This document shows, one piece after another, positions 1-8,400 of a stretch of 64,000 nucleotides of DNA. Below the pieces are notes generated by a model. That model was not told where the DNA came from. It saw only the letters and a program-made list of their open reading frames with translations, and made no database searches. Both the position numbers and the translations under genes were made by a program. The DNA comes from an uncultured Myxococcales bacterium (lineage in GTDB: Bacteria; Myxococcota_A; UBA9042), in NCBI GenBank assembly GCA_903896545.1, contig CAITYF010000120.1, positions 1-64,000 on the forward strand, given 5' to 3'. Numbering within the stretch: the stretch's first letter is position 1; the number at the start of each line of letters is the position of its first letter.

Positions 1-910
1 CGCGCGCATGCTCGCAGTCGCTTCGCGCCTGCATCGCGCGCTCGGCCACCACGCTCGCTTCGCTGCGTGGGTCAGGCGGGGCAGCGGAGGGGTACGCGGA
101 AAAAGCCGGAATGTGGCGGAATGGGGGAGCCGTCAACACGGAGAGAAATTCGTCCGCGCTCTCGTGGGCCTTCAGCCGCAGCGTCCCGGTAGAACAGGGA
201 AAACCGACGGGCAGAGTGACGATAGACCCAGGATTGGCCGGGCCATTCTTGATGACCGAGTTCTCGGCGAAGTCGCGGAGAAGCTTGGAGTCGTCGTCCG
301 CATTCGGATCGACTGTAGCCATGATCTTCGCGGCACTCTTCGACTTGGCGACCGCGATGACGTACTCGTGAACTGTGGTGATTGCCTCTGCGTTCTCAAC
401 GTTGCCCTCGGCAAGCCAGATGAACATGGCCAACGCGTTCTGCCGCCCGAAGATCTCCTCGAGCAGCAGCCTGAACGCGGCGAACTCGTCTTGCCCAATG
501 CTCGCAAACAAAACCCCGTCGTTCGCAAGCAGCGAATGAAGGAGCTTCATCCGCGGATACATCATGCATAACCACTTGTCGTGCCGAGAAAGGTCTTCCT
601 CTTCACGACCGACGACTTTTCCAATCCAGCCCATGATGCGCGGGTCGTTCACCGCGTCGTTGTAGACCCAGCCTTCGTTGCCGGTATTGTACGGCGGGTC
701 GATGTAGATGCACTTCACGCGGCCTTCAAACTCGGGCAGCAGGCTCTTCAGCGCCTCTAAGTTGTCGCCGCGAATGATGCGGTTGTCCGTCGAGTTCGTC
801 GGCGTGCCAAGCGGGGCGCTGAAGGTGTAGGACTTCTTCAACACACGAAACGGCACGTCGTGGTGATGGTTGACGACCCTGTCTTTTCCAACCCAGTTCA
901 GCGTCGGCAT
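1..910 (-). CDS. Type III-like adenine-specific DNA methyltransferase (Mod), partial
   Basis: Seen: an open minus-strand frame starts with ATG at 910, preceded by GAAAGGACC as a ribosome site, and stays open to the left edge, so the 3' end is missing. Residues 71-74 are DPPY inside IDPPYNTGNEGWVYN, the motif IV block of beta-class N6-adenine methyltransferases; just before it lies the typical IIRGDNLEALKSLLP segment, and after it a DLSRHDKWLCMMYPR block. Known: in the Mod subunit of type III restriction-modification systems the DPPY motif precedes the SAM-binding FxGxG motif, which would lie beyond the window. Recognisable family sequence fades at about position 130; the final 40 or so codons look like unrelated GC-rich DNA, so truncation or a frameshift is possible. 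No Res helicase-nuclease partner is visible. The family call is firm; completeness cannot be judged. Confidence 0.85.
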   Translation of the reverse strand, partial: MPTLNWVGKDRVVNHHHDVPFRVLKKSYTFSAPLGTPTNSTDNRIIRGDNLEALKSLLPEFEGRVKCIYIDPPYNTGNEGWVYNDAVNDPRIMGWIGKVVGREEEDLSRHDKWLCMMYPRMKLLHSLLANDGVLFASIGQDEFAAFRLLLEEIFGRQNALAMFIWLAEGNVENAEAITTVHEYVIAVAKSKSAAKIMATVDPNADDDSKLLRDFAENSVIKNGPANPGSIVTLPVGFPCSTGTLRLKAHESADEFLSVLTAPPFRHIPAFSAYPSAAPPDPRSEASVVAERAMQARSDCEHAR

Positions 911-1144
911 TGTGATTGGTCCTTTCGCAAGCGCTTTGCACCCGACGCAACGCGCTTGTACGGGGGCAGGTGCAGGCCCTCTGCTGCCGGACGGCAGTGA
1001 GATCTGTCGCTCATGACTACCCCATGTAGGTGGTGTTCGCAAGTCGGAGCCAAACCAGATGCTTCTGCATCAAGGAAGTAGCCGAGCCCAATCCCCCACA
1101 CATGTTACTTGCCGCAAGTTCTGCCGCGCCAGACGCTCGTTCGC
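911..1144. promoter_or_regulatory. Divergent intergenic region between methyltransferase and repressor
   Basis: This 234-base gap separates two genes read in opposite directions and must hold both promoters. The adjacent S24-type repressor is the obvious candidate to bind here, by analogy with phage and mobile-element control regions. I could not identify a convincing -35/-10 pair or a clear operator palindrome by eye. Confidence 0.4.
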
Positions 1145-1891
1145 ATGGACACACGACCGAACGCCACTGCATTCTCGCGCGCCGTAGCCAAGGCGGTCGG
1201 TGCGGTTCGACGTCAGCGAGGCTGGTCTCAGGAAGTGCTGGCGACCCGTATGGGCACCACCGCCAAGATGATCGCGAAGATCGAAAGCGGCAAACACGAC
1301 ATGCAACTCTCAACCCTGTGGCGGGTTGCCGAGGCGCTGGACGTAAACCCCGACGCGCTGCTCCACCCACCCGCTGACGACGACGGGACATCGACGATTC
1401 GACGCGTCGGGCCGCTGCATGGTTTGGCCGAACATGGCTGGAAGCGTGTGAGCAAGCTCGACCCGCACCGCATTCCCGTCTTGGACTTGGAGCCGCGGGC
1501 AGGCACGGGCACAACGCACCCGAAGGCCGTACAGGTCGCGTACGCAAGACCGCCAAACACCCGCCACTTGCGTGAAAGCGAGCTGTTTCTCGCCCGGCTC
1601 CGGGGCGATTCCATGGAGCCGGTCTACCACGACGGCGAGTGGTGCCTGTTTTCTCGGGCAATCGGACTGCCCGAAGTGCTGGGGCGCGCGGTCCTCGTGC
1701 GGGAAACAGACCCATCTGGCTTGTCGCAGTGGACAGTCAAGCGCCTTGCGGGCGTAACCGTAACCGCGGAAGGGCAGCGACGTGTGGAATTGGCGAGCTA
1801 CAACCCAAACTGGCCCAATCGAGTCGTCGAAATCGACGAAAGCGGCGACGTCGGCATCGAGGCCGTCGTGCGCGAAGTCCTCGGACGGTGA
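1145..1891 (+). CDS. XRE-family transcriptional repressor with S24 (LexA/CI-like) C-terminal domain
   Basis: About 248 residues. An XRE helix-turn-helix lies near residues 10-70 (RRQRGWSQEVLATRMGTTAK). The C-terminal half contains LRGDSMEP, the serine motif of S24/LexA-type autopeptidases, and a later lysine in WTVKRL fits the catalytic Lys. An Ala-Gly pair (RAGTG) sits 37 residues before the Ser, close to the spacing in LexA and lambda CI, so self-cleavage on DNA damage is possible (inference). ATG 1145 is used; a TTG at 1109 is the alternative. The gene is divergent from the methyltransferase, so it probably controls that gene and itself. This arrangement is typical of phage or restriction islands. 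Confidence 0.85.
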   Translation: MDTRPNATAFSRAVAKAVGAVRRQRGWSQEVLATRMGTTAKMIAKIESGKHDMQLSTLWRVAEALDVNPDALLHPPADDDGTSTIRRVGPLHGLAEHGWKRVSKLDPHRIPVLDLEPRAGTGTTHPKAVQVAYARPPNTRHLRESELFLARLRGDSMEPVYHDGEWCLFSRAIGLPEVLGRAVLVRETDPSGLSQWTVKRLAGVTVTAEGQRRVELASYNPNWPNRVVEIDESGDVGIEAVVREVLGR

Positions 1892-2056
1892 AAGGCGCCG
1901 CAGCGTCCAAGCCCTCGCCCGGAAGGGTGAAACGCGCGCATGGAGCCGTTCGAATCGCAACGCCGCGCCTCTCAGCGAGCGAATTGTCAGACGGGGCGTT
2001 CCGAAACCTGCAAGACGGCGATCATGCAATCGGGTCTCCGCCGGAGGCCCAGCCAC

Positions 2057-2281
2057 GGCAACCGCGTCGACTCCGACGGCGTGAAGCTCTACTGCGCGAC
2101 GATGGCAAAAAACGTCGCGGATCGCGCGATTCAGACGCTGGGCGGCTACGGCTACGTGGGCGAGTACGACGTCGAGCGCCTCTGGCGCGACGCGAAGTTG
2201 CTGGAAATCGGCGGCGGCACGATGGAAGCGCACCAGAAGAACATCACGTATGACCTGCGGCACACGGCGATTTTGCGCTGA
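2057..2281 (+). pseudogene. Acyl-CoA dehydrogenase, C-terminal remnant
   Basis: Only about 74 codons of an acyl-CoA dehydrogenase are present. The visible part includes QTLGGYGYVGEYDVERLWRDAK and GGGTMEAHQKNI, matching the conserved C-terminal helices of the family (LGGYG, ERLWRD and the xGTxE segment that carries or borders the catalytic region). Homology begins abruptly near 2057 and ends at TGA 2279-2281. The preceding sequence in the same frame does not resemble the family, although the open frame extends back to an ATG at 1940. A full-length enzyme is about 380 residues, so roughly 80% is gone. The break probably marks where the methyltransferase/repressor segment joined the chromosome (inference). 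Confidence 0.75.
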
Positions 2282-2430
2282 GAACAGCGATTTTTTGATG
2301 CCTATCAACGATTGAGACGCTCAAAAGACCCCAGATCGCAAGGTCTCGTTTACATATTCTCACAAACTCAAAATGGGCGCACACGCGCGGTTTCAGGTAT
2401 ACTGCCATCGGTCTGCTGCTGGGAGACACC

Positions 2431-5400
2431 ATGAAGCCGTTTTGTAGTCCTTTCGCCGGTTCCGCCCCTCACCCCTTCGGGACGGGCGGGTTGCGCGCGC
2501 GTCGGCTGATGAAGTCCGCCCTTTTTGCTTTGCTGATTGGTGCCTTCGCATCATGTGGCGACGACACGTCAGTCATTCCCGGCTTCAACGCCGACGCGAA
2601 CAACGGCGATGACGTCAACGGTTTCCCCGAAGACGTCGTGCTCGCAAAGGACTCCACGTCGGTGGAGTACGACATTCAGTTTGGCGACGGCGACGTGAAC
2701 CCGCTGTTCGACGCAACCGGTGACAGCGTCGACGGCGGAGACGCCGTGACGACTACGACGGCGTGCGAAACCGACGTGGATTGCGTGGACGTTTCCTCGC
2801 CGTGCACACCGAGCGTGTGCGTGGACAAACTTTGCCAACCGGCAGCAGAACTGCCCAACGGCGCGACGTGTGAAGACGGTGACGCGTGCACCACATTGCA
2901 GACGTGCCAGGACGGACAGTGCCAGGGCGGCGTCGCGCAGAACTGCGATGACGGCAACCCGTGCAGCCAGGACCAGTGCGACTTGAACCACGGCTGCCAA
3001 CACGCGCTCGTCAACGGCGGCGCGTGCGAGGACGGCAATGCGTGCACGGTCGGCGACACCTGTCAGTCGGGGACATGCACGCCCGCGGGCAGCTTGGACT
3101 GCGACGACAAGAACCCGTGCACGGCGGACACATGCGACGCGCTTTCGGGCTGCGTGCACGCGGTCATGGACGGATCGGCGTGCGACGACGGCAACGTGTG
3201 CACGATTGGCGACGCCTGCGTCGGCGACGTTTGCACGCCGGGCAAAGGCAAGGTCTGTGACGACGGAAACGCGTGCACGACCGACGGCTGCGACTTGTCT
3301 GGCGACTGCACGACCGCATTCAACAGCGCACCGTGCGATGACGGCAACGCCTGCTCCAAAGACGACATTTGTACGATCGGCGCGTGCGGCGGCACGGGAT
3401 TCTCGTGCGACGACGGCTCGATTTGCACGACGGACTCGTGCGATCCAGAAAAGGGCTGCGTGTACACGCCGACGACACTGCCGTGCGACGACAAGAATCC
3501 GTGCACCGCGAGTGACACGTGCGCCAACGGCGCGTGCGTGGGTCTCGCACTCCAGGCGGCGCAAATCTGCGACGACTTGAACCCGTGCACCACGGAATCG
3601 TGCGACGCCATCACGGGCTGCCAGTACGCGCTGAATACTGCACCGTGTGAAGACGGCAACCTCTGCACCAGCGGCGACACGTGCTTCAACGGCGTGTGCA
3701 ATTCCGGCGTGTCGTCGTGTGCGTGCACAAACGACGTCGAATGCCAGCAGTATGAGGACAACGACCTGTGCAACGGCAAGCTGTTTTGCGACCAGACCGG
3801 CGCGCAATCGCTGTGCAAGGTCAATCCGATGAGCGTGGTGACGTGCGATGGCGGCGCGGACAGCGCGTGCTCGCAGAACCAGTGCGAGAAGTCGACGGGC
3901 AAGTGCCAGTATGTTCAGACCAACGAAGGTTTGGCCTGCGATGCGGACGGCACCATTTGCACGACGTCGGACAGCTGCAAGGGCGGCAACTGCGTTCCTG
4001 GACCGCTTCTGAACTGCGACGACACCAACCCGTGCACGACGGACAGCTGCGACCCCAAGACCGGCTGCATCTTTGCGCCGTCTTCCGCGGCGTGCAGCGA
4101 CGGCAACGCGTGCACGGTCGGCGACGTGTGCAAGGACTCCGCGTGCGCATCCGGTCCGATCACCCAGTGCGACGATGAGAACCCATGCACCGACGACGCG
4201 TGTGATCAGGCCTCTGCCAAGTGCTTGTTCGTGTTGAATACCTTGGCCTGTGACGACGGCAACGCCTGCTCGTTGAACGACACGTGCGTGGGCGGCGTCT
4301 GTTCGGGCACGTCAGCGGTGTGTGACGACAAGAATCCGTGCACGTCCGATTCCTGCGACCCAACCAAGAGCTGCGTCAACTCGCCGAATACTGTGCCGTG
4401 TGACGATGGCAACGCCTGCACCACGGGCGATGTCTGCGGCGGCGGCGCGTGCAAAGGTCAATCGAGCGGCACCGGTGTGGTCTGCGACGACGGCAATCCG
4501 TGCACAACCGACGCGTGCGACCCAACCAGCGGCTGCACGCACACGGCCAACGTCAGCGCGTGCGATGACGGCAACCCGTGCACCGCGGGCGATGTTTGCG
4601 CCGCGACCAAGTGCGTAAGCGGCACAAACACGTGCAGCTGCGGCAGTGACGCGGACTGCGCGGGACAAGAAGACGCCAACTTGTGCAACGGCACGCTGTA
4701 TTGCGACAAGTCGGCCGCGCCGTACAACTGCAAGGTGAACCCGAAGACGATCATCACGTGCGATACGACCAACGACACGACGTGCTTGCACAACCAATGC
4801 GATCCGCAGGTTGGCAAGTGCGCCAACGCGCCGGCGAACGAAGGTCAAGCGTGCAACGCCGACGGCAGCGTCTGCACCACCACGGACGTCTGCAAAGCGG
4901 GCGCGTGCAGCCAAGGCAGCGCGTTGGTCTGCGACGACGGCAACCCGTGCAGCGACGACGTCTGTGATCCCAAGAGCGGCTGCGCGCACACCGCCAACAG
5001 CGCGGCGTGCAGCGATGGGAACCCGTGCACCACCGGGGACACGTGCAGCCAAAACGCGTGCGTGACCGGCAGCGGCACGAACTGCAACGACAGCAACCCG
5101 TGCACCACGGACGCGTGCGATCCGACGACGGGCAAGTGCATCTTCCAGAACAACAACCTGCCGTGCAACGACGGGAACGCCTGCAGTCAGGCCGACGCGT
5201 GCCAGAACGGCGTCTGCGCCGGCAGCGGCATCAGCTGTGACGACGGGAATCCGTGCACGAACGACTCGTGCGCGTCGGCCAGCGGCTGCGTGCACACGTT
5301 CAACAGCGTCACGTGTGACGACAGCAACGCGTGCACGAGCAACGACGTCTGCACTTCGGGTGCGTGCAAAGGCACCGCGGTGAGCGCCGCCGTGCAGTGC

Positions 5401-8400
5401 GACGACGCCAATCCCTGCACGACCGACGCGTGCAACCCGTCGACCGGCTGCAGCCACGCCAACAACAGCGCCACGTGTGACGACGGAAACAGCTGCACCG
5501 CGGGCGACACCTGCGCCGTGGGCAAGTGCGTGAGCGGCACCAACACGTGCGGCTGCACGGCGGACAGCGAGTGCGCGGGACAAGAAGACGGCAACTTCTG
5601 CAACGGCACGCTCTACTGCGACAAAGCCGCGCTGCCCTATAACTGCAAGGTGAACCCGAAGACGGTCGTCACGTGCGACGCGAGCGCGGACACGACCTGC
5701 ACGAAGAACACGTGCGCCACGGCGACGGGCAAGTGCGCATACCAGAGCCAAAACAACAGTCAGCCTTGTGACGCGGATGGCAGCGTGTGCACCGTGGGCG
5801 ACGTGTGCGTGAACGGCGTGTGCTCCGCGGGCACCGCGCTCGCGTGTGACGACGGCAACCTCTGTACGGACGATTCCTGCGACAAGGTCAGCGGCTGCGT
5901 CCACAAGGCGAACGCCTCGCCTTGCACCGACGGCAACGCGTGCACCGTGGGCGACCAGTGCGTGTCGTCGGGCTGCGTGCCCGGCGCGGTGAAGGCGTGC
6001 TCGGACGGCAACGTGTGCACCAGCGATTCCTGCGACAAGGCGAGCGGCAACTGCCTCTTTGCCAACAACACGCTGAGCTGCGACGACGGCAACGCGTGCA
6101 GCGCGAACGACGTGTGTGCAGGCGGCATTTGCGGCGGCAGCGCGCTGAACTGCAACGACAACAACGTGTGCACCACGGACAGCTGCAACCCGACCAAGGG
6201 CTGCGTCAACGCCGTGAACACGCTGACGTGCAACGACAACAACGCGTGCACGCAGAACGACTTGTGTTCAAGCGGCGCGTGCGCCGGCACCGCCGTCAGC
6301 GTCGCCGTGCTATGCGACGACGGCAACCCGTGCACGACCGAGAGCTGCGTGCCTTCGACCGGCTGCGCGCATGCCAACAACGCGGTGAGCTGCGACGACG
6401 GCAACCCGTGCACCAGCGGCGACGTTTGCGCGGCGGGGACGTGCAAAAGCGGCACCAACACGTGCGGCTGCGCGACCAATGCGGATTGCGCCGGTCAGGA
6501 GAACGGCAACGCGTGCGACGGGACGCTGTTCTGCGACAAGGCGGCGCTGCCGTACAGCTGCAAAGTGAATCCGGCGACCATCGTCACGTGCGACGCCAGC
6601 GCGGACACGGCTTGCACCAAGAACACGTGTGCGACAGCGACGGGCAAGTGCAGCTACGTGAACCAGAACGAGGCGGGACCGTGCAACGCGGACAACAGCG
6701 TCTGCACCGCGCCGGACATCTGCACCGCGGGCGTGTGCAAGGCCGGCGCGAGCCTGAACTGCAACGACACCAACCCGTGCACCAACGACTCGTGCAGCAC
6801 GACGCTGGGCTGCCAACACGTCAACAACACATCGCCCTGCACGGACGGCAACGCCTGCACGGTGGGCGACAGCTGCGCCACCGGCGCTTGCAAACCGGGC
6901 GCCGTCGCGGTGTGCAACGACAGCAACGCGTGCACGACCGATTCCTGCAACACCCTCACAGGCGCGTGCGTCTACGCGAACAACGCGATCACTTGCAACG
7001 ACGGCAACGCATGCAGCCAAAACGACGTCTGTGCCAACGGCACGTGCGGCGGCGTGAACGTGAACTGCGACGACAGCAACATCTGCACGAGCGACTCGTG
7101 CTCGCCGGTCACGGGATGCGCGCACACCAACAACGCGCTTTCGTGCAACGACGGCAACGCGTGTACGACCAACGACGCTTGTGCGGGCGGCGCGTGCACG
7201 GGCACGGCGGTCATCGTGGCGACGTTCTGCGACGACGGGAAGATCTGCACCAACGACGCGTGCAACCCGCTGAGCGGCTGCACGCACGTGAACAACACCA
7301 GCACCTGTGACGACGGCAACGGCTGCACGGTCGGCGACGTCTGCGCGGCGGGCGTGTGCACAAGCGGCGCGAACTCGTGCGGCTGCACGCAAAACAGCGA
7401 GTGCGCGGCGCAAGAGGACGGCAATCTGTGCAACGGCACGCTCTTCTGCGACACCGCAGCCCTGCCCTACAGCTGCAAGGTCAACCCGTCGACCGTCGTG
7501 AATTGTGACACCGCGGGCAACGGCGTGTGCACCTTGAACACGTGTGCGCCTGCGACCGGCACGTGCAGCTACATCGCGCAGAACCAGGGCGCGCAGTGCA
7601 ACGCTGACAACTCGGTGTGCTCCGTGGGCGACGCGTGCAACGCGGGCGTCTGCCTGCCCGGACCGCAGGTCAACTGCAACGACAACAACGCTTGCACGGA
7701 CGACAGCTGCAATCCGGCGACCGGCTGCACACACACCGCCAACGCCAGCCCGTGCACTGACAACAACGCGTGCACCGTGGGCGACGTGTGCAGCGCGTCG
7801 GGCTGCGTGCCGGGCGCGGTCAAGAACTGCAACGACTCGAACCCGTGCACGCTCGACACGTGCGACACGGTGAGCGGCAATTGCGTGTTCAGCAACTCGA
7901 CTGCGACGTGCGACGACGGCAACGCGTGCACCTCGGCGGACAAGTGCACGGCGGGCGCGTGCGTGGGCACGGCGATCACGTGCAACGACGGCAACACCTG
8001 CACGGACGACGCATGCATCGCCGCGACCGGCTGCAAGTACACGGCGAACACGGTGCCGTGCAACGACGGCAACGCGTGCACGACGGGCGACACGTGTTCG
8101 GGCGGCTTGTGCAGCTCGACTGGCACCGTGAACTGCAACGACGCCAACCCGTGCACGACGGACGTGTGCAACTCGGCGACCGGCTGCCAGAACAACGCCA
8201 ACGCGGCGATCTGCGACGACGGCAACGCCTGCACGAACGGCGATGTGTGCGCGAACAAAGCGTGCGCCGGCGCGGGCATCACGTGCAACGACAACAACCT
8301 GTGCACCACAGACAGCTGCAATCCGGGAACCGGCTGCGTCTTTGCGGTCAACAACCTGGCTTGCAACGACAACAACGCCTGCACGACGGGGGACGTCTGC

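Noticed and set aside
1945-1975. GTTCGAATC resembling a tRNA T-loop beside the island boundary
   Set aside because: The flanking bases cannot form the 5-base T-stem and no acceptor or anticodon arm is present, so it is not a tRNA or an obvious attachment site.
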